Notes under the pieces: model-generated
Told to the model about the DNA's origin: nothing
The model's input: only the letters and a program-made list of their open reading frames with translations
The model's database searches: none
Position numbers and translations under genes: made by a program
In this document: in pieces, positions 1 through 10,700 of the stretch
How positions within the stretch are numbered: the first letter of the stretch is position 1
How the letters are laid out: every line of letters begins with the position of its first letter
From: Cristatella mucedo
Lineage: Eukaryota > Bryozoa > Phylactolaemata > Cristatellidae
Assembly: GCA_009760855.2 (NCBI GenBank)
Contig: WPIO01000087.1
Location: forward strand, 1,729,473 to 1,793,472
Direction: 5' to 3'
Length of the DNA: 64,000 nt

Positions 1-150
1 TTTTCCCGAGGACGTAGGTTCGAATCCTGCCGTGGGCGATCCTTTATTGCCACTGCAATCGGTGGTGATAGCCGTAAAGGCTCTTCTGCTGCTATACAAA
101 AAGAGGCTGTTAAATCAGCTAGTATTTTGTTTTGGGTGCTGGACTTGCCT
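1..150 (+). mobile_element. SineA copy (tRNA-derived SINE), 5' end cut by window edge
   Basis: It contains a Pol III B-box-like GGTTCGAATCC at about 18-28, then the family body with a short hairpin (GGCGAT...ttATtGCC) and the shared 3' section CTATACAAAAAGAGGCTG. At least ten related pieces occur in the window, including 17120-17295 and 48725-48890. The 5' A-box half lies outside the window. Confidence 0.75.
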
Positions 151-785
151 TAGATTGGAGGCCCTAGTCGAACCGTGTCTTCGTCTGACCCAATGACTGT
201 AGACTCAAGCTGCTTTGCATGAGCATTATAATACTCACACTAACAATTATAGGTCGCTTGCATAGTATTCTATGAGAACCGAATCTCTATAGAGGTGCAG
301 CACAACTGGCTGCAAGCAATATCAGTATTGATAACCAAGGGTTATATTAACATGCAAGGTATAACACTGAGACAAGCACACAGAAGCGCACAAGTGTGTC
401 AGGCTTAGACCGGCATGTATGAAAAGCAAACAATAAGATGCTAAAGGCCTCGGGTTAGTTCTGGCCCTGGTTAAGAGCATGCAATGAACCACGAGCAGTT
501 AAGTGCACAAAGCACACAAGACAAATCCACTGGAGCTCAGAGAGAGCAGAGCAGAACAGATGCCATGCCTTTTTAGCTGAGTTTAAACGATGGTGACAGA
601 GGCTGGATGCAAGTTTAACACTATCAGTGCATACCAACTGAAGACCCAATCAGCAAAAATATTTCAATGCTGGGAATAGCAAGACGGCTGTAAGCCGAAG
701 AGCTGGTGCTGCAAGAGCTCAGTGTAGAAGCAAGGATAGGATAGGTGGTCGGATAGGGGGCTCGATGCAAACAAGTGCCAAAACC
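150..785. other. No recognised feature
   Basis: Short open frames occur on both strands, but none resembles a known protein and none matches the repeat families seen elsewhere in the window. Confidence 0.5.
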
Positions 786-805
786 TGCAAGCGAGAGATA
801 GAGAT

Positions 806-946
<141 letters not shown>

Positions 947-949
947 TGG

Positions 950-1365
950 AAGTCGATGCAGATCTTGATAGGGAGCCAGAAAAAGGCTTGGAAAGAAGTG
1001 GTATGATGAACAAGCTACGCCGTAGAAGGCAGACCAGATGAGCTGCTGAGTTGTGCACATGTTGCAGACTATTAAGGGCACTGGCCAGGAGTTCCAAATA
1101 AAAAGAATTCCAGTATCCAAGAAGCACCCGTCATAACACATGACCTAGTTTAGTTGCATTACTCTTGCCAAAGAAGGCCCTAATTCGTGTAATGTTTCTC
1201 TGTTGACAGCAAGCCGAATATTCGGTGGTTACAATGTGGTCACTTAACGACAAGTCGTTTTAGTAAAGTCCATTCAGATTACAGGTAGACATCTCTTAAT
1301 TTAATGCTCGATGAGCCAATTTTGCATTGGTCTTTTAACTTCAGAATGACATCAGCCTTGCCCTT
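950..1365. other. No recognised feature
   Basis: Unique-looking sequence between the GATA microsatellite and a SineB copy. No coding signal is recognised. Confidence 0.5.
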
Positions 1366-1369
1366 GGTT

Positions 1370-1520
1370 TGGCCCAGTGATCAGGATGCTTGCCTCACAC
1401 CAACGTCAAGGTGAATGTATATGACGACCCAAGTCGTAGGCTCCACCCAATGGCCGTTGCGAAGCGCCTGAATAAAGACTATTGTGCTCTCTTTATGCAC
1501 TATACAGAATAATGATATAT
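1370..1520 (+). mobile_element. SineB copy (tRNA head + LineA-like tail)
   Basis: The left part carries an A-box-like TGGCCCAGTGATCAGGATGC. The right part is a tail GAAGCGCCTGAATAAAGAC that aligns with the LineA 3' hairpin. The same head-tail arrangement recurs, inverted, at 16618-16760, 22018-22175 and 56620-56760. This copy is diverged. Confidence 0.6.
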
Positions 1521-1746
1521 ACATAACCATCACTACTTCAAGTACTAGCACACCACGAATTAATATGCACAAACATTTGTGAATTTTTCTCGCCTCCTGA
1601 CATAGAGGGCTCTAACCTGCATTCGTGTTCGTTGCAGAATTCTTCCGAAAACCGAAGTTCTTGCAAACATCGTATACTATACAGATACAGCTAACACCTG
1701 TTTCAAGCTATTCTGATTGTTATTTTACCGTAGCTCGTAAGAAATT

Positions 1747-3741
1747 ATGTGCCTATGGATATCTAAAAGCTTATCGCTTCGGGCTGCTGGGTTTCCCACG
1801 CCGGCGGCTGCCTTAGCTACGCCGGCGGCTGGCAACCTGCATTTTAGTTATGATCGCCAGCAGCTCTTATCGCTACGTCATTGTAGATCAAATGTGCTCC
1901 TAGATATTAATGTTATTGCTAAGATTAATGACCTATGCATTAACAAAAGAAAAGCACTCGGTAGCCGCTGCGGTGGCCGGAACCGCCAGTTCAGACGCCT
2001 CTCATTGGGTTGGAACTGCGAGCTGAGTACCCTCTCCTTTGGTATTCCTAGCATTGTCTCGAACCGCTCAGCTTGCTCACCCACATGCATCACTGTGAAT
2101 CTCTCTAACTTAGTAGTCATCAAGCCTGTTGTAACTCCATCGGCCAGACTTAACGCTTGCCTTTGGAATCCTCACTCAATGTGCAATAAGCCTCTGGTAA
2201 TAAGCGACCTTATTTCTGAAAATGGTATCGACCTGCTCGCCCTAACTGAAACTTGGCTAAAATCAATAAACTGTCCGACAGTAAAAGACGCTACCCCATC
2301 TGGTTTCTCGATCTTTCATACCCCTAGATCGATCAAAACTGGGGGTGGAGTTGCTATTATCGTGCGCTCGAAATTCAACTTCAAGCCATTTGCAGTTCCC
2401 TCAAAGCAGTCTTTTGAATCAATTGTCTTGGTCTCATCCGAAAAGAAGCTACCGATAGTGGCAGTAGTCTATCGCCCACCAGGTACCAAATCCTCCTTTA
2501 TCTCAGATTTCTCCGATCTCATTTCGAATCTGTGTGCAAGAAATCGATCCTTCCTCGTTATGGGTGATTTCAACGTTCACTTTGATAACTTATCTGACAC
2601 TTTCAGCACCGAATTTCGTGCATTGACTGACTCATTGTCTCTTGTGGCTCATGTGCATGGCCCTACCCACATGAAGGGTCACACACTCGAGCAGATTTTC
2701 TCATACAACTGCACTTTGTCATCACCAATCATCACCAAATCCTGCTTATCTGACCACATGCAGATCTCATTCAATCTACAGTGTGTGCCCACCTCCTCTA
2801 AAATAACCTGTGAATCGCGAAACCTCAAGACCCTTGACATCGATGCTGTCCGTACGAGAATATCTGCTTCACCTCTGCTGCTCAATCCTCCCTCCGATCT
2901 GTCATCATTGGTAGATAGCTTCAACACGACACTAGCTGACACGCTAGACGAGTTTGCCCCTCTGACAAAGCGTACTGTGCGCCCCCGCCCAGACGGCCTA
3001 TGGTTTACCACAGACATTAAACTAGCTAGGCCTACTAAGCAAAAGCTTGAAAAAGGAAACAAAAGATCCGGACTAACTATCCATCGACAGGCATATGAAG
3101 ACTACTGTAGATCGTACCAATCGATCCTTGCACAGGCCAAGTCTAGCTTCTATAGAAACATTGTTGAATCACAGATGCACAATCCAAAAATGCTGATGTC
3201 AACAATAAACCATCTCCTCAACCATCTCCTCAACCGCTCCCAGGTTAGCTCCTTACCTGATAATCCTTGTGATGATCTAGCCGATCGCTTCTCTCGATTC
3301 TTTGCCCAGAAGATAGACGAGATCAGGGAATATATCCCTGCGATGACAACATCTCCACCAGAATGCTGTTTCCTGATTCCTGGGTGCACCTCAATGTGTT
3401 CATTTAAGCAGGCCACTAGTGATCTAGTCCTGAAGTTTGTATCTCAATCAAAGAAGACAACAAGTCCTTTGGACCCTATTCCCACTGTCCTGCTCCTACG
3501 TTGCATTGATCTGCTGCTGCCATGCATAACCAACATCATTAAATATGTCATTAGCCTCAGGTCATGTCCCAGCACCTTTCAAAAAAGCTGTAGTAAGGCC
3601 ACTTCTCAAGAAATCGACACTAGACCAAGAGAACCTAAGCAACTACCGCCCAGTCTCCCTTCTACCATTCCTATCAAAGACACTGGAACGGGTCGTGGTG
3701 GACCAGCTGAACTCGTATATCGAAACCTCACACCTTGCTAG
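1747..3741 (+). pseudogene. LineA ORF, N-terminal part with AP-like endonuclease
   Basis: An ATG at 1747 opens a 664-codon frame. The endonuclease starts near residue 134 and shows the expected motif series: WNPHSMCNK, LLALTETWL, GGGVAI, YRPPGT, GDFN, GHTLEQIF (usually a D in place of the E) and SDH near residue 337. This enzyme nicks target DNA to prime reverse transcription. The real reading frame leaves this ORF near 3540, where coding continues in the frame that opens at 3545, so the last ~65 codons here are out-of-frame. The role of the N-terminal ~130 residues is not recognised. Confidence 0.85.
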
Positions 3742-4897
3742 TAAGTTCCAGTCTGGCTTTAGAGCTAATCACTCCACAGAGTCAGCATTGCTTAGGGTAT
3801 ACAACGACCTACGTAGGAATGCAAACATGGGTAGAGTGTCTCTGCTTGTTTTGCTTGATCTTTCGGCAGCTTTTGACACCATCGATCACAAAGTTCTTCT
3901 AGAGCACCTCTCATCTCGTATGGGCATCACTGGCACTGCTTTGCAGTGGTTCAGGTCCTATCTCAGTGGGAGACTCCAGAGTATTGACGTGAATGGACAA
4001 AGATCTGAAGTACCTCTGAAATATGGAGTACCTCAGGGCTCAGTGCTAGGTCCGGTTCTGTTCACGGTTTATACTCTGCCTCTTGCTGATGTGATTGCCA
4101 AGCACAATCTAGGCTTTCACTTCTATGCGGATGACACTCAGTTGTACCTTTGCTTCGATCCCTCCCAGCCTTCGAGCACCTCAAATTCTCTCAACTCACT
4201 TGCTGCATGCATCGATGACATCCGCACATGGATGGCAGCAAAGTTTCTAAAACTAAACGATGATAAAACTAACTTACTAGTTATGGGCAAACCCAGTGTG
4301 ATTCAGAGATTGGAAAGGCTGACTCTCAAAATTGGCTCTGCCAGCATATCTCCAGTTGAATCAGCTCGAAATCTAGGTGTCATATTCCAAAGCGACCTCT
4401 CGTTAGACGACCATATCAGCTCCAAAGTCAAATCTGTCTATTTTCAGCTTCATAACATTGCTAAAATTCGGGCTTGTTTAGATAAGGATACCACGTCCAA
4501 GTTGGTCCATGCATTCGTGACATCCCGTCTCGACTTCTGCAACTCACTGCTAACTGGCCTACCGGCATGTGCAATCAGACGATTGCAGCTGGTGCAAAAC
4601 TCCGCAGCTAGGCTTGTCTGTCGTGAGCGTCGCACTTGCCACATTACACCACTTCCCGCCGACCTGCACTGGCTACCAGTCAAGCAACGGATTGTTTGCA
4701 AAGTTTTGTCGCTCACTTTTAGGTCACTTCATTCTTTCGCTCCAGCCTATCGCTCAGATATACCAGCTTTTCGGAATCCAACAGTCTACAAATACCCCGT
4801 ACAAACCTCAAATCCTTTGGAGACCATGCATTTAGTTCGTATGCTCCCAAAGCCTGGAACTCCCTCCCGACTTGCGTTACAACATCCCCTGACTTGA
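3545..4897 (+). pseudogene. LineA ORF, reverse transcriptase and C-terminal part
   Basis: This continues the LineA protein in a shifted frame. RT blocks in order are [61 protein letters not shown] and the catalytic [12 protein letters not shown] (YADD codons 4124-4135). The C-terminal segment [14 protein letters not shown] and [11 protein letters not shown] is typical of L2/CR1-type elements. A second shift and small deletion near 4750 scrambles the end. In other copies the protein runs on to about [11 protein letters not shown], and that ending is visible here out-of-frame near 4920-4962. Confidence 0.9.
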
Positions 4898-5189
4898 CCA
4901 CATTTAAAAAGAACTTAAAAACACACCTATTTAGGATAGCAGTTAGTGGGACCCTGTGACTCGTCCTTCACGTGCTTATGCGTGCTGACACTGTGCATGC
5001 TGCCACTAACCACTTTTGCATGCTGACCCTGTGCATGTCACCCCTAACAAAGTTATTCATGTTGTTTATCAAGCATGATATTTCTCACCATTTAAACGCA
5101 TTTCTCTTCGCGGCAAATGTAAAGCGCCTAGAAGGAGATTGAGTTCTCTCAGGGTGCTTTATCAAGTGCATTATTATTATTATTACCAT

Positions 5190-5690
5190 TATTACAAACC
5201 AAACACTCGTCACCCGCCAGGCGAAAAAGACAGTGCACTCAAAATTCAGCAAGGAGTGCTATAATCGGCACTAACCTTATACAAGCACAACGATTTCATG
5301 CATATCAGAGCTGGTATAGCAGGTAACTTCTGATACACTTGTTACAACATGTAACACCTAATGCTGAGCACAATGACTCGTCGACCGGAACACTGGTGCC
5401 AAAAGAGAAATAGTCTGGTCGAATTTTCTCCATACGTGCGCGCTGGCTAGGTTTATAGTCATACACAACCGGGTTACATAAGTAAATACAGCACTGTTCA
5501 TAAGCCTGCTTGGCACAGCAATTTCACGAAGCAGCCTCAGGTTCACAGTAAGTGGGCCAAGCTCAAAAGTCATAATCACAGGCCATTGCACCATCACTTC
5601 CTTAAATACTTCCATCCACACCCCCTCGGACACTCAGATCCTTCTAGCCTTGCAGCATCTAACCCTTCGCCGGTGTCATCTGAGCTTATG
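5190..5690 (-). other. Non-repeat segment; open frame of unknown meaning
   Basis: The minus-strand frame 5633-5358 reads VFKEVMVQWPVIMTFELGPL and then LRLLREIAVPSR. It is not a LineA or LineB piece and lies downstream of, and on the same strand as, the FDXACB1-like exons. It has no in-frame ATG at its start and no convincing splice sites. It could be a diverged downstream exon or chance. Confidence 0.15.
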
Positions 5691-6100
5691 GCCACCTGAC
5701 GAGTTCTGGAGTGCCGCCAATGCGAGCTGGTAGCATGCCGCCAAGATTTCGGGGGAAGGGGGAGCTAGACCTCGATTTTGAGGTGCTTAGGACACGTACG
5801 CCGAAAAAAGGGTCCTTAGAAACTTCTAAGAAAAAAGGATTCATTATCACTTTTTGGGAGAACTCAAAGCTATGCCGCGCCGACGGCGCCGCTCGGTCGA
5901 AGGCGCCACTTAGCAGGCGCTGCTGCCTCTCGCTGCTCCCTTCTCTAGACAAGCTCTAGACCGATCCAAAAAGAATGTGTGCCTTTCTTTAGAGAGCGCC
6001 AAGCCGCGTGCAGAGGTGCCGCACTGCTCGACAGGCCGGCCACTCGGGGCCTGTCTGCTAAGAAATAACTCTTTTGCTACAACTAACCATTCGATCGTGC
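5690..6100. other. GC-rich unclassified segment
   Basis: Rich in GGCGCC and CGCTGCTG words similar in style to 52.5-53.9 kb, but no clear alignable copy or protein was identified. Confidence 0.3.
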
Positions 6101-6190
6101 TTCCTTTGCAGAAAATGCTAAGTGCCTAGAAAGAGATTGGGTTCTCTGAGGATGCTATATCAAATGTATTATTATTATTATTATTATTAT
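6100..6190 (+). mobile_element. LineA-type 3' tail, variant A2
   Basis: Contains the family end GTGCCTAGAAAGAGATTGGG then GTTCTCTGAGGATGCTATAT, AAATGTA and (TTA)n. It differs from the main family by GGATGCTATATC in place of GGGCGCTTTATC. The same variant is seen at 30105-30178 and, inverted, at 6485-6655 and 32905-33000. Confidence 0.75.
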
Positions 6191-6485
6191 CTAGTGTATG
6201 CAATCGAAGCCCTCACCTTCACCTTCGAAGAAATTTAGCACCCCTTCGGCAGCTGATGACTGTAGACCCCGAGCCACAGGAAGAATGCCAATGCAGCTGC
6301 CTGTCTAGTCTGATCGATGGAAAAGAGTGCAAGCTCCGGATGTGATGGATGAACGTATTAAAACTGCGTGCAGATCCGGCTCTGCCTTTAGATCAGCTAC
6401 CTATGCCGGAGGACACCGGAGTCTGGCGGCTAACCAGGAGAGGTAGCTCAGCTTTGAGGCGACGGCCTGGCTTTATGCTTGATAA
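6190..6485. other. No recognised feature
   Basis: Unassigned sequence between two LineA tails lying in opposite orientation. No coding signal is recognised. Confidence 0.4.
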
Positions 6486-6655
6486 CAACAACAATAATAA
6501 TATTACATTTGTGTAGCATCCTCGGTGAACTTTTATCTCTTTCTAAGCACTTTACATATGCTGTGATGGAAGCATAATCGAATGGTTAACTGTAGCATGC
6601 TCAATGCCAACAAGCATAACATGATTAGAGGTGACATGCACAGGGTCAACATGAA
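6485..6655 (-). mobile_element. Outer LineA copy, 3' part (left of Tigger insertion)
   Basis: Inverted LineA tail: AATAATAATATTACATTTG, the hairpin region and GTGACATGCACAGGGTCAAC. The sequence stops at 6655 and resumes at 8905 at the corresponding position of the family, so the intervening DNA is an insertion. Confidence 0.8.
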
Positions 6656-6929
6656 CAGTAGTATCCCGTTTAAGTACACAACTTGAACCTGAGAAGTTTG
6701 CGCATACTTGGCCGGTAGGTGCATACTTAGCCGGTAGGTGCGTACTTTTTGGTGTGCTACACACTTTCCAGAGCGCTTGCTGTACCGAGCAGCACGGTGT
6801 GTATAGTGACATGCACGAGCAATTGGACGGATTCATTCAAATTCTGTGTTGTTTGTTATTGACTTGCCTTGCGTTTCCCTTTTATCTGCTTTCTGTTTGT
6901 CCTTTGATTTACCCATTCCTTACAGCCTC

Positions 6930-8820
6930 GATTTTGCTACGATGTCAAAGAAACCAAACGCTTAGCGCCTCAATGAGACACAACGCTGCGAAATCATCTC
7001 GAAGCTAAGTAAAGCGGCTGCTCCCATTAAGAGGGCCATAGCACAGGATTACGACGTTGGTGAAGGCGCCATCGGAAAGATTTGGTAGAACCGTGAAGCA
7101 ATCCAACAACACTCTGCCCTAATGACTGAAGAGGCCAAGGGCTTGTCGAGCATCAGTTGGACGATTTAGGGAGCTTGAGGACATGCTTTTGTCAGGATTG
7201 ACAGCATGCGTCGTGCCAGCCTTCCTGTACCACCATCCCTCGTGCATAGCCAAAGCGAAAAGTATTGCTTCTAGCCTCTCAATTCCGGAATAATATTTTA
7301 AGTCATCTTGGCAATGGTTAGGTCGATTCAGAGTTCGGCGTAGATTGCAAAAGACTCTCCTTCACGGTAAGGCAGCAGAAGTCAACAACAACGACCCGGA
7401 ATTGCTAGCTGCTTTAGAAAACTTTTACGTGATTATGGCGAAATATAACCCTGAAAATGTCTACAACATTGACGAGACTGGTTTGTTTTTTCGATTGCTT
7501 CCAAGATACAGTCTGCTTATGCCAGACGAGGTTATTTCAACTACTAGAGGCAAAAAGAAAGCAATAGATCGAGTTTCTCTGATTGTTTGCGCCAACGCAA
7601 CCGAAACTCGAAAAATTCCTTGAACTTTCATTGAAAAACCCAAAGAACCAGCTTGTATTAAGGACCAAAATTGGCCAGCTCCTTATTTCAATCAAGTGAA
7701 GGATTGGATGGATGTAGGAACCTGTTGGAAGTGACTCATTGAGGTGTTTTTCCAGAAAGGAAAAACGAACAGGACGTCACATTCTATTGCTGATGGACAA
7801 CACTCCGGGACATTTTGAAACCTTCGAACAAGACACTATTCGAACTGTTTTCTTTTCCCCCAATTTGTGCAAGCTAAAAACAGCCTTGTGACATGGGAAT
7901 AATCACAGCTCTGAAAAAGAGATACAAATATTTCAATCTCAAGGATGTTCTTGACTTTTACGAACCTGGCGAGGAGACGAAGAGTCGAAAGAAAGATCAG
8001 TGGCAAAGATCAGTGGCAACGAGGTGCTGCAGGGGTCTTTTAAGGCCCACCTGTTCGATGCTGCAAGTTATGTGAAAGAAGCCCGAGATTCTGTTTCACC
8101 AAGCTCGATCAAAAATGCTTTCGTCAAGGCCGAGCTAATTACTTTAGAACCAGAACTGATGGCTGATAGCAATGTTGAAGATGTGGGCACCGAACTTGCG
8201 AAGGCTTTCAAAACATTGAATTTATCTACTGCTTCATCAGAACTGGAGGACTTCGTTCACATTGATGATGAGAAACCCAAAGAATATGTTGCTGCGGTAT
8301 TGGAAGATGTTGACGAGCTTTTGGAGTCAATGAAGATTGTTGAAAGTGTGATGGATGATGATGTCGACGTTAATCCTCAAGATCTCAATGCCGGTTTAGA
8401 AAGTAGAATTGTATTTCAGGGGTTCGAATCTCTTTATAATCTGTGCATGCTGCCACTAACCACATTTGCATGATGACCCTGTGCATGTCACCCCTAACCA
8501 AGTTATTCGTTTTGTTTGTTTATCAAGCATGATTTTACTCACCACTCAATTGCATTTCCCTTTGCAGCAAGCCTAGAGAGAGATTAAGTTCTCTGAGGGC
8601 GCTTTATCAAGTGCATTATTATTATAAGCAGGTTCTTGACATCGAGGATCAGCCACTCTGCTCTGAAGTTCAAACTATAGCTGATGATACATTCAACGAT
8701 CTTAAGAAATCGTTTGAATCATTTCAAAGCAAGATCCGGGCGGTCTCCCTCAAAGCCAAACGCAAGAAACTTCAAAACATGCACCAAATGACGATTCGTG
8801 GCATGTTTAACTAATAAATC
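6930..8820 (+). pseudogene. Tigger/pogo-like (CENPB-related) transposase, broken
   Basis: The N-terminal helix-turn-helix region is recognisable at 6985-7140 (SKAAAPIKRAIAQDYDVGEG, then GAIGKIW and an in-frame stop). The DDE catalytic core follows. VYNIDETGLFFRLLP has its first Asp at 7471-7473, RGKKKAIDRVSLIVCANAT comes next, and a shifted frame gives LLMDNTPGHFETF with the second Asp at 7796-7798. The C-terminal part is open from 8000 to about 8440. It is then interrupted by a LineA 3' end and resumes at 8629 as KQVLDIEDQPLC, ending with a stop after RGMFN near 8814. Several stops and frameshifts show that it is dead. Confidence 0.85.
8441..8628 (+). mobile_element. LineA 3' end inserted in the Tigger transposase
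   Basis: A 5'-truncated LineA of about 190 bp (CTGTGCATGCTGCCACTAAC through the hairpin to ATTATTATTATAA). It is flanked by TTATAA on the left and ATTATAA on the right, a likely short target-site duplication. Removing it joins the transposase frame as ESLY|KQVLDIEDQ. Confidence 0.85.
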
Positions 8821-8904
8821 TTAACCCAGACTTTTTGGGGGGAATATGCATACTTAATCTGGATGCATACTTAAACGGGTGCGTACTTAAGCAGGAGGCT
8901 ACTG

Positions 8905-9560
8905 TAGATTTGTTTGGTAACAGCAGGCAGCGCCAGCACACATATGCACACAACGGACGAATCACAAGGACGCAACCAATGCTGTCAAAAACAGGTTTGT
9001 TTTAAGCTTCTTTTTTAATTTCGCCAAGTCGGGGAATGTCGTGACGTCAGTCGGGAGTGAGTTTCAGGCTTTGGGAGCACATGAACTGAAGGTAAGGTCT
9101 CCAAAGGATCTGATGTTCGTAGGAAATGTAGTTAAACGATCAGATTCAGAAAAGCAGGTGGTATGATGCTTAGCCTGGTGGGGAGAATATCTGAAAGGTA
9201 GGCTGGAGCCACAGAATTAAGGGACTTAAAAGTAAACGACCGAACCTTGAAGTCGATACTCTGACTAAGTGAAAGCCAGAGCAGGTGGGTGAGAAGTGGT
9301 GTGATATGGCAAATTCATCGCTCATGACAGACAAGCCTAGCTGCAGTTTTGCACCAACTGTAAGCGCTTGATTGCACAGGCTTGTTGACCAGTAAGCTGT
9401 GAGTTACAAAGGTCGAGAAGGGATGTTACAAATGCCTGTCTAAGTAAGACCAAATTACAGCCATGTTATGCAGCTGAAAAAAGGCAGACGCGACTCTGGA
9501 GCTGATGTATTCACTTAGTGAAAGGTCACTTTCAAGCTGGACACCTAGATTGTGTGACCT
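8905..9560 (-). mobile_element. Outer LineA copy, continued (right of Tigger insertion)
   Basis: Continues the inverted LineA from GCAGCGCCAGCACACATATG through the C-terminal coding region (antisense of the RLVC and LHWLP blocks near 9300-9360). It is more diverged than most copies. Sequence from about 9560 to 9720 could not be aligned with the family. Confidence 0.75.
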
Positions 9561-10544
9561 TTGTAAGGTAACATCAATACTCTGGAGTCTCCGACCGAGA
9601 TATGATCTGAACCACCGCAGTCCAGTGTCAGTGATGCCTAGGCAAGATGAGAGGCACTCAAGAAGGACTTGGCGATCAATAGATGATGATAATCTGACCC
9701 AACTACTGATCCCGGGTTAGAGTAGAGCAGGCGCAAGCAGGAAGGATGTGGTGAAAGCAAACATCATTTGGCGACTTGCCATGGCCAGCGCTCATAGGTA
9801 GGTCGGAGCAGCAGCGAGCATGTGCAGAAAGGAAATAAATTCCTTGTTATAGAAGCATTTGAGCCCCACCCTAAAAGACCGATCGAGAGCTAAAGGAACA
9901 AAGCAGGGGCTGTACAGAATGACTTGCTTGCCATCCTTATAGGCGCGGTGGCCCCGGCCTGATGTTCCACTCGAAGGCTCTGTCTATCGTGGCCCATCCA
10001 CTAGCATCGGTAGCCGCACACTGAAGAAGACATTTAAGCTGCGTGCCGACGGTGCGCCACAGGAAAAAAGGGCACTGCAGTCCCTTAACAATGGCGATTC
10101 CCTTTTTTTGGGAGTGCCTAAAGCCACCCTCCCCCAAGGCAGTCACAGCGCCATGGCCTCCTTAGATCTACCTGTCTCGAAACAATAATGGCCAGCCCAG
10201 TTTAGACAGTCTGCAGTGGAGAAGGACAGACCCGCTCAGACGTGTCGATAAACGCTTGACCTTTTTGGCATCTCTTAGAAATACGACGGCCCGGTTCGTC
10301 CGGCGCCCTCTTAGTACTCCCTTGCTACTGTACTGCCACTTTAGGGGTCGGTGGGAGGAGAAGGGTCGGCTGGCTGCAGCCCTCTCCCCGCCGCCGCGTT
10401 CGGAAGACGGCGCTAAACCCGGCTGCGCTCGGTGCAAGCTGCCCTCGCTGCTAGCTCTCGCAGAAACAGCAACTGCCAGGGGATCTTGCAGCCGCTGCCG
10501 CGAGCACTCGCAACAGCAGGCACAGACGCTGCCGGCTGTCTCAC
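9560..10544. other. Region downstream of FDXACB1-like exon 4; further exons not resolved
   Basis: This should contain intron 4, and possibly exon 5, of the FDXACB1-like gene. Acceptor-like and donor-like sites occur on the minus strand (for example around a short segment near 10215-10180), but no translated stretch could be matched to the family. Confidence 0.3.
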
Positions 10545-10700
10545 CTGCTTGCCACGTGACTCAGGTAGACATCCTCGAAACACGCTCGTGGACCATCCTC
10601 AGCGTCCAGCAGCGGCAGCAGCTGATCGATGTCGTTGCTCGCGCTTTTCACCAACACGTGAGTGACCGCGCTCTCTGTTCGAAACTGCTTATCTTGACTC
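10545..10700 (-). CDS. FDXACB1: FDXACB1-like exon 4
   Basis: Acceptor CCATCCATAG then exon; donor AG|GTGAGA. It encodes SQDKQFRTESAVTHVLVKSA and on to EDVYLSHVAS. The start completes an Arg codon from exon 3, giving the family sequence GYRSQDK. The frame is open at the donor. Confidence 0.8.

Larger units (their letters stand above)
1640..5190 (+). mobile_element. LineA: near full-length L2/CR1-like non-LTR retrotransposon, inactive
   Basis: This is the longest copy of the dominant repeat in the window. It has an N-terminal segment, an AP-type endonuclease, a reverse transcriptase and an L2-style C-terminal tail, followed by a 3' UTR ending in the hairpin AAAGCGCC...GGTGCTTT and an (ATT)n tail near 5168-5185. 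A single-gene L2/CR1 arrangement is inferred, with no separate ORF1 recognised. Frameshifts near 3540 and 4750 make it non-autonomous. The 5' end is a guess, because no second copy reaches that far and no target-site duplication was identified. Confidence 0.85.
6656..8904 (+). mobile_element. Tigger/pogo-like DNA transposon inserted in LineA
   Basis: The ends are imperfect terminal inverted repeats of about 25 bp: left CAGTAGTATCCCGTTTAAGT (from 6656), right end the inverse of CAGTAGCCTCCTGCTTAAGT (to 8904). A TA follows on the right; the left flank reads AA, consistent with a mutated TA duplication. Subterminal copies of GCATACTTA/GCGTACTTA occur at both ends. The interior encodes a broken DDE transposase. 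LineA sequence interrupted at 6655 continues after 8905. Confidence 0.85.

Noticed and set aside
1-40. Functional tRNA gene (GGTTCGAATCC box)
   Set aside because: The B box belongs to the repeated SineA family, which lacks a tRNA cloverleaf and an acceptor 3' end.
3545-4897. Host telomerase or retroviral polymerase
   Set aside because: Motif order, the L2-type C-terminus, the (ATT)n tail and many copies show a non-LTR retrotransposon; no LTR, protease or integrase is present.
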